Assembly: GCF_964340395.1 (NCBI RefSeq) | Contig: NC_135557.1 | Location: 5,565,216 to 5,629,215, forward strand | Source of the DNA: Glandiceps talaboti | Lineage: Eukaryota; Hemichordata; Enteropneusta; Spengelidae | Length of the DNA stretch: 64,000 nucleotides | Direction: 5' to 3' | Shown here: piece after piece, positions 12,166 to 26,200 of the stretch | Layout of the letters: the number at the start of each line of letters is the position of its first letter | Position numbering within the stretch: the first letter of the stretch is position 1 | Translations under genes and position numbers: made by a program | The notes under the pieces: model-generated | Database searches by the model: none | Seen by the model: only the letters and a program-made list of their open reading frames with translations | Told to the model about the DNA's origin: nothing

Positions 12166-12784
12166 AAGGTATTTGTTTAGATCATCAATAGCCTGTTATG
12201 TTATAATTCATGCTCCAAAAAGCTAAATTTAATGCAAGTTTTAAAATGTTAGTTTTAAATGTATTAACATGACATGTACAATAAATTGTATTGTAGGTAA
12301 TAATATATGTATAAGTGATCAAGATGTATTAAAATACTGCAGACAGTTCAGACACACTTGTGGAATTGTTCTTCTATCACAATATAAAACACAATCATTG
12401 ACCCTTCTGTTTAAAATTTACCAACAGGAACACCCTTCTACTTTCCATTTCAAAAATAGAGTGACTAATCCCTACCCACCACCCCAGCTGATGACAAAGA
12501 ATTGTCCCTAATCTTTATAGAGTCTCTATTACAACCATGATTTGTGCTGGGTGATTATACATTATGCAGAACATTTATAAATAAACTGGATTGCTGTGTA
12601 ATCAAAATACTGTCAACAATAAATTGGATAGAATGTTTGGCCACTTGATGAAAAGTTGTAATTGGAAATGAAACCCTGTTACATCAGTATACAATGCCAA
12701 CTTATAATTATTTAGGTTCTGTCTACGTTAGCTTTAAAACCATTGATCTACTATCATTATCAACATTACAACTCTACAACTTAC
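12166..12784. other. Second copy of the duplicated segment (intron-like)
   Basis: Bases about 12385-12575 match 1490-1690, and 12595-12784 match 3455-3640. In this copy the two blocks are adjacent, whereas in copy 1 about 1.8 kb of retrotransposon fragment, inverted repeat and G-rich minisatellite lies between them. No gene is seen. Confidence 0.6.
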
Positions 12785-12895
12785 TTTCTTTTTTAACCTT
12801 TCCTTGGTCATCTATTTCAGGTTTGCCACTTCCGTCCTCTTCTTCCCTCTTCTGAGTCTCAGTTTCTCTTGCAGTGTCAGTTTCAACAGATTTCT
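12785..12895 (-). CDS. Predicted coding exon, charged linker (copy 2 of a duplicated exon)
   Basis: The 111-nt exon is paralogous to 3751-3641, with the same acceptor (ATATTCAG, exon starts at 12895), the same donor GTAAGT (12784-12779) and phase 1-1. It encodes KSVETDTARETETQKREEED, then GSGKPEIDDQGKVKKE. Because the frame, length and both splice sites are kept in two diverged copies, I regard it as genuine coding sequence. If the exon at 30904-30434 splices onward instead of stopping, this is its natural in-frame partner (Gln then Glu-Lys-Ser), across an intron of about 17.5 kb made mostly of minisatellite. Confidence 0.6.
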
Positions 12896-12949
12896 CTGAA
12901 TATTTGGAAATGAAAATAAATAGTAATAAAAAGTCTCTCTTTTGCTGTC

Positions 12950-15900
12950 ACGACAGATTTCATTTAGAATTGTAAGTACTGAGATTTCATTTGGAATTGT
13001 AAGTACTGAGATTTCATTTGGAATTGTAAGTACTGAGATTTCATTTAGAATTTTAAGGACTGAGATTTCATTTGGAATTGTAAGTATTGAGATTTCATTT
13101 GGAATTGTAAGTATTGAGATTTCATTTGGAATTGTAAGTATTGAGATTTCATTTGGAATTGTAAGTACTGGGATTTCATAGAATTGTAAGTACTGAGATT
13201 TCATTTGAAATTGTAAGTACTGAGATTTCATTTGGAATTGTAAGTACTGGGATTTCATTTGAAATTGTAAGTACTGAGATTTCATTTGGAATTGTAAGGA
13301 CTGAGATTTCATTTGGAATTGTAAGTACTGAGATTTCATTTGGAATTGTAAGTACTGAGATTTCATTTGAAATTGTAAGTACTGAGATTTCATTTGAAAT
13401 TTTAAGTACTGAGATTTCATAGAATTGTAAGTACTGAGATTTCATTTGGAATTGTAAGTATTGAGATTTCATTTGGAATTGTAAGTACTGGGATTTCATT
13501 TGGAATTGTATGTACTAAGATTTCATTTGGAATTGTAAGTATTGAGATTTCATTTAGAATTTTAAGGACTGAGATTTCATTTGGAATTGTAAGTACTGAG
13601 ATTTCATTTGGAATTGTAAGTACTGAGATTTCATTTGGAATTGTAAGTATTGAGATTTCATTTGGAATTGTAAGTACTGAGATTTCATAGAATTGTAAGT
13701 ACTGAGATTTCATAGAATTGTAAGTACTGAGATTTCATAGAATTGTAAGTACTGAGATTTCATTTAGAATTGTAAGTATTGAGATTTCATAGAATTGTAA
13801 GTACTGAGATTTCATTTAGAATTGTAAGTATTGAGATTTCATAGAATTGTAAGTACTGAGATTTCATTTGGAATTGTAAGTACTGAGATTTCATAGAATT
13901 GTAAGTACTGAGATTTCATTTGGAATTGTAAGGACTGAGATTTCATAGAATTGTAAGTACTGAGATTTCATTTGGAATTGTAAGTACTGGGATTTCATTT
14001 GAAATTGTAAGTATTGAGATTTCATTTGGAATTGTAAGTACTGAGATTTCATTTGGAATTGTAAGTACTGGGATTTCATTTGGAATTGTAAGTACTGAGA
14101 TTTCATAGAATTGTAAGTACTGAGATTTCATTTGGAATTGTAAGTACTGAGATTTCATTTGGAATTGTAAGTATTGAGATTTCATTTGGAATTGTAAGTA
14201 TTGAGATTTCATTTGGAATTGTAAGTACTGAGATTTCATTTGGAATTGTAAGTACTGAGATTTCATGGAATTGTAAGTACTGAGATTTCATAGAATTGTA
14301 AGTACTGAGATTTCATTTGGAATTGTAAGGACTGAGATTTCATAGAATTGTAAGTACTGAGATTTCATTTGGAATTGTAAGTACTGGGATTTCATTTGAA
14401 ATTGTAAGTATTGAGATTTCATTTGGAATTGTAAGTACTGAGATTTCATTTGGAATTGTAAGTACTGGGATTTCATTTGGAATTGTAAGTACTGTGCTTT
14501 CATTTGGAATTGTAAGTACTGAGATTTCATAGAATTGTAAGTACTGAGATTTCATTTGGAATTGTAAGTACTGAGATTTCATTTGGAATTGTAAGTATTG
14601 AGATTTCATTTGGAATTGTAAGTATTGAGATTTCATTTGGAATTGTAAGTATTGAGATTTCATTTGGATTAGTAAGTACTGGGATTTCATTTAGAATTGT
14701 AAGTACTGGGATTTCATTTGGAATTGTAAGTACTGAGATTTCATTTGAAATTGTAAGTACTGAGATTTCATAGAATTGTAAGTACTGGGATTTCATTTGA
14801 AATTGTAAGTACTGAGATTTCATTTGGAATTGTAAGTACTGAGATTTCATTTGGAATTGTAAGTATTGAGATTTCATAGAATTGTAAGTACTGAGATTTC
14901 ATTTGGAATTGTAAGTACTGAGATTTCATTTGGAATTGTAAGGACTGAGATTTCATAGAATTGTAAGTACTGAGATTTCATTTGGAATTGTAAGTACTGA
15001 GATTTCATTTGGAATTGTAAGGACTGAGATTTCATAGAATTGTAAGTACTGAGATTTCATTTGGAATTGTAAGTACTGAGATTTCATTTAGAATTGTAAG
15101 TACTGAGATTTCATTTGGAATTGTAAGTACTGAGATTTCATTTGAAATTGTAAGTATTGAGATTTCATTTGGAATTGTAAGTACTGAGATTTCATTTGGA
15201 ATTGTAAGTACTGAGATTTCATTTGGAATTGTAAGTACTGAGATTTCATAGAATTGTAAGTATTGAGATTTCATTTGGAATTGTAAGTACTGGGATTTCA
15301 TTTGGAATTGTAAGGACTGAGATTTCATTTGGAATTGTAAGTACTGAGATTTCATAGAATTGTAAGTACTGAGATTTCATTTGGAATTGTAAGTACTGGG
15401 ATTTCATTTGGAATTGTAAGGACTGAGATTTCATTTGGAATTGTAAGTATTGAGATTTCATTTGGAATTGTAAGTATTGAGATTTCATTTGGAATTGTAA
15501 GTACTGAGATTTCATTTGGAATTGTAAGTACTGAGATTTCATAGAATTGTAAGTATTGAGATTTCATTTGGAATTGTAAGTACTGAGATTTCATTTGGAA
15601 TTGTAAGTACTGAGATTTCATTTGGAATTGTAAGTACTGAGATTTCATTTGGAATTGTAAGTACTGAGATTTCATTTGGAATTGTAAGTACTGAGATTTC
15701 ATTTGGAATTGTAAGTATTGAGATTTCATTTGGAATTGTAAGTATTGAGATTTCATTTGGAATTGTAAGTACTGAGATTTCATTTGGAATTGTAAGTACT
15801 GAGATTTCATTTGGAATTGTAAGTATTGAGATTTCATTTGGAATTGTAAGTACTGAGATTTCATTTGGAATTGTAAGTACTGAGATTTCATTTGGAATTG

Positions 15901-18900
15901 TAAGTACTGAGATTTCATTTGGAATTGTAAGTATTGAGATTTCATTTGGAATTGTAAGTATTGAGATTTCATTTGGAATTGTAAGTACTGAGATTTCATT
16001 TGGAATTGTAAGTACTGAGATTTCATTTGAAATTGTAAGTACTGAGATTTCATTTGAAATTGTAAGGACTGAGATTTCATTTGGAATTGTAAGTACTGAG
16101 ATTTCATTTGGAATTGTAAGTACTGGGATTTCATTTAGAATTGTAAGTACTGAGATTTCATTTGGAATTGTAAGTATTGAGATTTCATTTGGAAATGTAA
16201 GGACTGAGATTTCATTTGGAATTGTAAGTACTGAGATTTCATTTAGAATTGTAAGTATTGAGATTTCATTTGGAATTGTAAGTACTGGGATTTCATTTAG
16301 AATTGTAAGTACTGAGATTTCATTTGGAATTGTAAGTACTGAGATTTCATTTGGAATTGTAAGGACTGAGATTTCATTTGGAATTGTAAGTACTGAGATT
16401 TCATTTAGAATTGTAAGTATTGAGATTTCATTTGGAATTGTAAGTACTGGGATTTCATTTAGAATTGTAAGTACTGAGATTTCATTTGGAATTGTAAGTA
16501 TTGAGATTTCATTTGGAAATGTAAGGACTGGGATTTCATTTGGAATTGTAAGTACTGTGATTTCATTTGGAATTGTAAGTACTGAGATTTCATTTGGAAT
16601 TGTAAGTATTGAGATTTCATTTGGAATTGTAAGGACTGAGATTTCATTTGGAATTGTAAATATTGAGATTTCATTTGGAATTGTAAGTACTGAGATTTCA
16701 TTTGAAATTGTAAGTACTGAGATTTCATTTGGAATTGTAAGTACTGAGATTTCATTTGGAATTGTAAGTACTGGGATTTCATTTGGAATTGTAAGTACTG
16801 AGATTTCATTTGAAATTTTAAGTACTGAGATTTCATTTGAAATTTTAAGTACTGAGATTTCATTTGAAATTGTAAGTACTGAGATTTCATAGAATTGTAA
16901 GTACTGAGATTTCATAGAATTGTAAGTACTGAGATTTCATTTGAAATTGTAAGTACTGAGATTTCATAGAATTGTAAGTACTGAGATTTCATAGAATTGT
17001 AAGTACTGAGATTTCATTTAGAATTGTAAGTACTGAGATTTCATTTGGATTAGTAAGTATTGAGATTTCATTTGGAATTGTAAGTACTGGGATTTCATTT
17101 AGAATTTTAAGGACTGAGATTTCATTTGGAATTGTAAGTATTGAGATTTCATTTGGAATTGTAAGTACTGAGATTTCATTTGGATTAGTAAGTATTGAGA
17201 TTTCATTTGGAATTGTAAGTACTGGGATTTCATTTAGAATTGTAAGGACTGAGATTTCATAGAATTGTAAGTATTGAGATTTCATTTGGAATTGTAAGTA
17301 CTGAGATTTCATTTGGAATTGTAAGTACTGAGATTTCATTTAGAATTGTAAGGACTGAGATTTCATAGAATTGTAAGTATTGAGATTTCATTTGGAATTG
17401 TAAGTACTGAGATTTCATTTAGAATTGTAAGTACTGAGATTTCATTTGGAATTGTAAGTACTGAGATTTCATTTGAAATTGTAAGTACTGAGATTTCATT
17501 TGAAATTGTAAGTACTGAGATTTCATTTGGAATTGTAAGTATTGAGATTTCATAGAATTGTAAGTACTGAGATTTCATTTGGAATTGTAAGTATTGAGAT
17601 TTCATTTGAAATTGTAAGTACTGAGATTTCATTTGAAATTGTAAGTACTGAGATTTTATTTGAAATTGTAAGTACTGAGATTTCATTTGGAATTGTAAGT
17701 ACTGAGATTTCATTTGAAATTGTAAGTACTGAGATTTCATTTGGAATTGTAAGTACTGAGATTTCATTTGAAATTGTAAGTACTGAGATTTCATTTGGAA
17801 TTGTAAGTACTGAGATTTCATTTGAAATTGTAAGTACTGAGATTTCATTTGAAATTGTAAGTACTGGGATTTCATTTAGAATTGTAAGTACTGAGATTTC
17901 ATTTGGAATTGTAAGTATTGAGATTTCATTTGGAAATGTAAGGACTGAGATTTCATTTGGAATTGTAAGTACTGAGATTTCATTTGGAATTGTAAGTACT
18001 GAGATTTCATTTGGAATTGTAAGTACTGAGATTTCATTTGGAATTGTAAGTACTGGGATTTCATTTGGAATTGTAAGTACTGGGATTTCATTTGGAATTG
18101 TAAGTATTGAGATTTCATTTGGAATTGTAAGGACTGAGATTTCATTTGGAATTGTAAGTATTGAGATTTCATTTGGAATTGTAAGTACTGAGATTTCATT
18201 TGAAATTGTAAGTACTGAGATTTCATTTGGAATTGTAAGTACTGAGATTTCATTTGGAATTGTAAGTACTGAGATTTCATTTGGAATTGTAAGTACTGAG
18301 ATTTCATTTGAAATTGTAAGTACTGAGATTTCATAGAATTGTAAGTACTGAGATTTCATTTGGAATTGTAAGTATTGAGATTTCATTTGGAATTGTAAGT
18401 ACTGAGATTTCATTTGGAATTGTAAGTACTGGGATTTCATTTGGAATTGTAAGTACTGAGATTTCATTTGAAATTGTAAGTACTGAGATTTCATTTGGAA
18501 TTGTAAGTACTGAGATTTCATTTAGAATTGTAAGGACTGAGATTTCATTTGGAATTGTAAGTACTGAGATTTCATTTGGAATTGTAAGTATTGAGATTTC
18601 ATTTGGAATTGTAAGTACTGAGATTTCATTTGGAATTGTAAGGACTGAGATTTCATTTGGAATTGTAAGTATTGAGATTTCATTTGGAATTGTAAGTATT
18701 GAGATTTCATTTGGAATTGTAAGTACTGAGATTTCATAGAATTGTAAGTACTGAGATTTCATTTGGAATTGTAAGTACTGGGATTTCATTTGGAATTGTA
18801 TGTACTGAGATTTCATAGAATTGTAAGTACTGAGATTTCATTTAGAATTGTAAGGACTGGGATTTCATTTGGAATTGTAAGGACTGAGATTTCATTTAGA

Positions 18901-21900
18901 ATTGTAAGTACTGGGATTTCATAGAATTGTAAGTACTGAGATTTCATTTGGAATTGTAAGTACTGTGATTTCATTTGGAATTGTAAGTACTGGGATTTCA
19001 TTTGGAATTGTAAGTACTGTGCTTTCATTTGGAATTGTAAGTATTGAGATTTCATTTGGAATTGTAAGTATTGAGATTTCATAGAATTGTAAGTACTGAG
19101 ATTTCATTTGGAATTGTAAGTACTGAGATTTCATTTAGAATTGTAAGTACTGAGATTTCATTTGGAATTGTAAGTACTGAGATTTCATTTGGAATTGTAA
19201 GTTCTGAGATTTCATTTGGAATTGTAAGGACTGAGATTTCATTTGGAATTGTAAGTACTGGGATTTCATTTGGAATTGTAAGTACTGAGATTTCATTTGG
19301 AATTGTAAGTACTGAGATTTCATAGAATTGTAAGTACTGAGATTTCATTTGGAATTGTAAGTACTGAGATTTCATTTGGAATTGTAAGTATTGAGATTTC
19401 ATTTAGAATTGTAAGTACTGGGATTTCATTTGGAATTGTAAGTACTGAGATTTCATTTGGAATTGTAAGTACTGAGATTTCATTTGAAATTGTAAGTACT
19501 GAGATTTCATTTGGAATTGTAAGTACTGAGATTTCATTTGGAATTGTAAGGACTGAGATTTCATTTGGAATTGTAAGTACTGGGATTTCATTTGGAATTG
19601 TAAGTATTGAGATTTCATTTAGAATTGTAAGTACTGAGATTTCATTTGGAATTGTAAGTACTGAGATTTCATTTAGAATTGTAAGTATTGAGATTTCATT
19701 TGGAATTGTAAGGACTGAGATTTCATTTGGAATTGTAAGGACTGAGATTTCATTTGGAATTGTAAGTACTGAGATTTCATTTGGAATTGTAAGTACTGAG
19801 ATTTCATTTGGAATTGTAAGTACTGAGATTTCATTTGGAATTGTAAGGACTGAGATTTCATTTGGAATTGTAAGTACTGGGATTTCATTTAGAATTGTAA
19901 GTATTGAGATTTCATTTGGAATTGTAAGTACTGAGATTTCATTTGAAATTGTAAGTACTGTGATTTCATTTGGAATTGTAAGTACTGAGATTTCATTTGG
20001 AATTGTAAGTACTGAGATTTCATAGAATTGTAAGTACTGGGATTTCATTTGGAATTGTAAGTACTGAGATTTCATTTGAAATTGTAAGTATTGAGATTTC
20101 ATTTGGAATTGTAAGTATTGAGATTTCATTTAGAATTGTAAGTACTGGGATTTCATTTGGAATTGTAAGTATTGAGATTTCATTTAGAATTGTAAGTACT
20201 GGGATTTCATTTGGAATTGTAAGTATTGAGATTTCATTTGGAATTGTAAGTACTGAGATTTCATTTAGAATTGTAAGTACTGAGATTTCATTTGGAATTG
20301 TAAGTATTGAGATTTCATTTAGAATTGTAAGTACTGGGATTTCATTGGAAATTGTAAGTACTGAGATTTCATTTGGAATTGTAAGTACTGTGATTTCATT
20401 TGGAATTGTAAGTACTGAGATTTCATTTGGAATTGTAAGTACTGAGATTTCATTTGAAATTGTAAGTACTGAGATTTCATTTAGAATTGTAAGTACTGAG
20501 ATTTCATTTGGAATTGTAAGTACTGGGATTTCATTTGGAATTGTAAGTACTGGGATTTCATTTGGAATTGTAAGTATTGAGATTTCATTTGGAATTGTAA
20601 GTACTGAGATTTCATTTGGAATTGTAAGTACTGAGATTTCATTTAGAATTGTAAGTACTGAGATTTCATTTGGAATTGTAAGTACTGAGATTTCATTTAG
20701 AATTGTAAGTACTGAGATTTCATTTGGAATTGTAAGTACTGTGATTTCATTTGGAATTGTAAGTACTGAGATTTCATAGAATTGTAAGTATTGAGATTTC
20801 ATTTGGAATTGTAAGTACTGTGATTTCATTTGGAATTGTAAGTACTGAGATTTCATAGAATTGTAAGTATTGAGATTTCATTTGGAATTGTAAGTATTGA
20901 GATTTCATAGAATTGTAAGTATTGAGATTTCATTTGGAATTGTAAGTACTGGGATTTCATTTGGAATTGTAAGTACTGAGATTTCATTTGAAATTTTAAG
21001 TACTGTGATTTCATTTGGAATTGTAAGTATTGAGATTTCATTTGGAATTGTAAGTACTGAGATTTCATAGAATTGTAAGTACTGAGATTTCATTTGGAAT
21101 TGTAAGTACTGAGATTTCATAGAATTGTAAGTACTGGGATTTCATTTGGAATTGTAAGTACTGAGATTTCATAGAATTGTAAGTACTGAGATTTCATTTG
21201 GAATTGTAAGTACTGAGATTTCATTTGGAATTGTAAGTACTGAGATTTCATTTGGAATTGTAAGTACTGAGATTTCATTTGGAATTGTAAGTACTGAGAT
21301 TTCATTTGGAATTGTAAGTACTGTGATTTCATTTGGAATTGTAAGTATTGAGATTTCATTTGGAATTGTAAGTACTGTGATTTCATTTGGAATTGTAAGT
21401 ACTGAGATTTCATTTGGAATTGTAAGTATTGAGATTTCATTTGGAATTGTAAGTACTGTGATTTCATTTGGAATTGTAAGTACTGAGATTTCATTTGGAA
21501 TTGTAAGTACTGTGATTTCATTTGGATTAGTAAGTACTGGGATTTCATTTGGATTAGTAAGTACTGAGATTTCATAGAATTGTAAGTACTGAGATTTCAT
21601 TTGGAATTGTAAGTACTGAGATTTCATTTGGAATTGTAAGTGATTTAATTTGGAATTGTAAGTACTGAGATTTCATTTGGAATTGTAAGTACTGGGATTT
21701 CATTTGGAATTGTAAGTATTGAGATTTCATTTGGAATTGTAAGTATTGAGATTTCATTTAGAATTGTAAGTATTGAGATTTCATTTGGAATTGTAAGTAT
21801 TGAGATTTCATTTAGAATTGTAAGTACTGAGATTTCATTTGGAATTGTAAGTACTGGGATTTCATTTGGAATTGTAAGTATTGAGATTTCATTTGGAATT

Positions 21901-22835
21901 GTAAGTATTGAGATTTCATAGAATTGTAAGTACTGAGATTTCATTTGGAATTGTAAGTACTGAGATTTCATTTAGAATTGTAAGTACTGAGATTTCATTT
22001 GGAATTGTAAGTACTGAGATTTCATTTGGAATTGTAAGTTCTGAGATTTCATTTGGAATTGTAAGGACTGAGATTTCATTTGGAATTGTAAGTACTGGGA
22101 TTTCATTTGGAATTGTAAGTATTGAGATTTCATTTGGTTGTAATGACTGAGATTTCATTTGGAATTGTAAGTACTGAGATTTCATTTGGAATTGTAAGTA
22201 TTGAGATTTCATTTAGAATTGTAAGTACTGGGATTTCATTTGGAATTGTAAGTACTGAGATTTCATTTGGAATTGTAAGTACTGAGATTTCATTTGGAAT
22301 TGTAAGTACTGAGATTTCATTTGGAATTGTAAGTACTGAGATTTCATAGAATTGTAAGTACTGAGATTTCATTTGAAATTTTAAGTACTGTGATTTCATT
22401 TGGAATTGTAAGTATTGAGATTTCATTTGGAATTGTAAGTACTGAGATTTCATAGAATTGTAAGTACTGAGATTTCATTTGGAATTGTAAGTACTGAGAT
22501 TTCATAGAATTGTAAGTACTGGGATTTCATTTGGAATTGTAAGTACTGAGATTTCATAGAATTGTAAGTACTGAGATTTCATTTGGAATTGTAAGTACTG
22601 AGATTTCATTTGGAATTGTAAGTACTGAGATTTCATTTGGAATTGTAAGTACTGAGATTTCATTTGGAATTGTAAGTATTGAGATTTCATTTGGAATTGT
22701 AAGTACTGAGATTTCATTTGGAATTGTAAGTACTGAGATTTCATTTGGAATTGTAAGTATTGAGATTTCATTTGGAATTGTAAGTACTGGGATTTCATTT
22801 GGAATTGTATGTACTAAGATTTCATTTGGAAAAAT
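12950..22835. repeat. 27-bp minisatellite, about 9.9 kb
   Basis: Roughly 370 units. The common unit is 27 bp (core GAGATTTCATTTGG, then AATTGTAAGTACT). A recurrent 25-bp variant has ATTTCATAGAATT in place of ATTTCATTTGGAATT. Because 27 is divisible by three, both strands stay open for long distances as 9-residue repeats (KSQYLQFQM; NEISVLTIP; TEISFGIVS). The 25-bp variant shifts the frame and ends them. These frames, up to 458 codons, are artefacts of the repeat. Block duplication is visible: the rare GTTCTGAG variant occurs at 19201 and 22038 with the same surrounding variant order. Confidence 0.98.
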
Positions 22836-22950
22836 TCCATTACATGTTACAAAGGCCAAAAATTTATGTGATGAATAAACTGCTTGGCGTAGATTCAGAA
22901 AACATTGATACATTGATATCATTAGTCCCAAGGTATATAGTGACATGAGT

Positions 22951-22995
<45 letters not shown>

Positions 22996-23024
22996 TGTGA
23001 GAGAGAAAAAGAGTCTGACAGACA

Positions 23025-23087
<63 letters not shown>

Positions 23088-23214
23088 GGAAAGAGACTGA
23101 TGACATTGAGAGATCTAGAGTCAGCAAGAGACAGACACACAGCCAGTCAGAGAGAGGCAATCTCAAGAGATTTGTCCTTTGGGCAGAACACAAAATCAGA
23201 GACAAGAAAGATGA
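22836..23214. other. Right flank of the 27-bp array with GT/GA/AC microsatellite
   Basis: 22836-22950 matches 3814-3930, the right flank of the single-copy progenitor. (GT)n from 22951, a GA-rich middle, and (AC)n to 23083 follow. 23085-23214 is unique, GA-rich and without a convincing exon. Cys-Val repeat frames here are artefacts. Confidence 0.75.
22951..23083. repeat. (GT)n-(GA)n-(AC)n compound microsatellite
   Basis: A run of GT is separated from a longer run of AC by about 55 bp of GA-rich sequence. GT followed by AC on the same strand is an inverted repeat, able to form a long hairpin, and both halves can form Z-DNA. Confidence 0.95.
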
Positions 23215-26200
23215 CTTTGTAGATAATACACTAGACCAGTGCAGTATCTAGATAATACACTAGACCAGAACAATATCTAGATAATACACTAGACCAGTGC
23301 AGTATCTAGATAATACACTAGATCAGTGTAGTATAGATAATACACTAGACCAGTGCAGTATCTGGATAATACACTAGACTAGTACAGTATCTGGATAATA
23401 CACTAGTCCAGTGCTGTATCTAGATAATACATTTGACTAGTTCAGTATCTAGATAATACACTAGACAAGTGCAGTATCTAGATAATACACTAGACCAGTG
23501 CAGTATCTGGATAATACACTAGACTAGTACTGTAACGCAGTATCTGGATAATACACTAGTCCAGTGCTGTATCTAGATAATACATTAGACCAGTACAATA
23601 TCTAGATAACACACTAGACCACTGCAGTATCTAGATAATACACTAGACCAGTGCAAAATCTGGATAATACACTAGACCAGTGCAGTATCTAGATAATACA
23701 CTAGACCAGTGCAGTATCTAGATAATACACTAGACCAGTGCAGTATCTAGATAATACACTAGACCAATGCAGTATCTGGATAATACACTAGACCAGAGCA
23801 GTATCTAGATAATACACTAGACCAGTGCAGTATCTAGATAATACACTAGACCAATGCAGTATCTAGATAATACACTAGACCAATGCAGTATCTAGATAAT
23901 ACACTAGACCAGTGCAGTATCTAGATAATACACTAGACCAAAACAGTATCTGAATAATACACTAGGCCAGTGCAGTATCTAGATAATACACTAGACCAGT
24001 ACAGTATCTAGATAATACACTAGACCAGTGCAGTATCTAGATAATACACTAGACCAGTGCAGTATCTGGATAATACACTAGATCAGTGCAGTATCTAGAT
24101 AATACACTAGGCCAGTGCAGTATCTAGATAATACACTAGACCAGTGCAGTATCTAGATAATACACTAGACCAAAACAGTATCTGAATAATACACTAGACC
24201 CGAGCAGTATCTGGATAATACACTAGACCAGAGCAGTATCTGGATAATACACTAGACCAATGCAGTATGTGGATTATTCACTAGACTAGTGCAATATCTA
24301 GATAATACAGAAGCAATGCTGTATCTAGATAATACACTAGACCAGTGCAGTATCTGGATAATACACTAGACTAGTACAGTAACTGGATAATACACTAGTC
24401 CAGTGCTGTATCTAGATAATACATTAGACCACTGCAGTATCTAGATAATACACTAGACCAGTGCAAAATCTGGATAATACACTAGACCAGTGCAGTATCT
24501 AGATAATACACTAGACCAGTGCAGTATCTAGATAATACACTAGACCAGTGCAGTATCTAGATAATACACTAGACCAATGCAGTATCTAGATAATACACTA
24601 GACCAATGCAGTATCTAGATAATACACTAGACCAATGCAGTATCTGGATCATACACTAGACCAGAGCAATATCTAGATAATACACTAGACCAGTGCAGTA
24701 TCTGGAGAATACACTACACCAGTGCAGTATCTGGATAATACACTAGACCAATGCAGTATCTGGATCATACACTAGACCAGTGCAGTATCTGGAGAATACA
24801 CTAGACCAGTGCAGTATCTGGATAATACACTAGACCAGTGCAGTATCTAGATAATGCAATAGACCAGTGCAGTATATGGATAATACACTAGACCAGTGCA
24901 GTATCTGGATAATACACTAGACCAGTGCAGTATCTAGATAATACACTAGACCAGTGCAGTATCTGGATAATACACTAGACCAGTGCAGTATCTGGATAAT
25001 ACACTAGACCAGTACAGTATCTGGATATCACACTAGACCAATGCAATATATAGATAATACACTAGAACATTAAAGTATGTAGATAATACACTAGATCAGT
25101 GCAGTATCTGGATAATACACTAGACCAGTACAGTATCTGGATAATACACTAGACCAGTGCAGTATCTGGATAATACACTAGACCAATACAGTATCTGGAT
25201 AATACACTAGACCATTGCAGTATCTGGATAATACACTAGACCAATACAGTATCTGGATAATACACTAGACCAGTGCAGTATCTGGATAATACACTAGACC
25301 AGTGCAGTATCTAGATAATACACTAGACCAGAGCAGTATCTAGATAATACACTAGACCAGTGCAGTATCTAGATAATACACTCAACCAATGCAGTATCTG
25401 GATCATACACTAGACCAATACAGTAACTAGATAATACACTAGACCAGTGCAGTATCTGGATATCATACTAAACCAGTGCAGTATCTGGATAACACAATAG
25501 ACCAGAGCAGTATCTAGATAATACACTAGACCAGTGCAGTATCTAGATAATACACTAGACCAGTGCAGTATCTGGATAATACACTAGACCATTGCAGTAT
25601 CTGGATAATACACTAGACCAGTGCAGTATCTGGATAATACACTAGACCAGTGCAGTATCTGGATAATACACTAGACCATTGCAGTATCTGGATAATACAC
25701 TAGACCAGTGCAGTATCTGGATAATACACTAGACCATTGCAGTATCTGGATAACACTAGACCAGTGCAGTATCTGGATAATACACTAGACCAGTGCAGAA
25801 TCTAGATAATACACTAGACCAGTACTGTATCTGGATAATGCACTAGACCAATGCAGTATCTGGATAAAACACTAGACCAATGCAGTATCTGGATAATATA
25901 CTAGACCAGTGCAGTATCTGGATAATACACATAGACCAGTGCAGTTTCTAGATAATACACTAGACCAGTGCAGTATCTGGATAATACACAAGACCAGTGC
26001 AGTATCTGGATAATACAATAGACCAGTGCAGTATCTAGATAATACACTAGACCAGTGCAGTATCTAGATAATACACTAGACCAGTGCAGTATATGAATAC
26101 CACACTAGACAAGTACAGTATCTAGATAATACACTAGACTAGTGCAGTATCTGGATAATACACTAGACCAGTGCATACACTCGACCAGTGCAGTATCTTG

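Noticed and set aside
12812-22798. Dozens of long open frames (up to 458 codons) with 9-residue repeats
   Set aside because: They follow from a 27-bp tandem unit that is divisible by three, occur on both strands and in several frames at once, and end at the 25-bp variant. No independent coding evidence.
12950-22835. Regular repeats as a CRISPR array
   Set aside because: No spacers: units are contiguous, and the context is a eukaryotic genome with introns.
22864-23205. Minus-strand frames with Cys-Val repeats and hydrophobic N-terminus
   Set aside because: They depend on the GT/AC microsatellite; the unique part has no exon signals.
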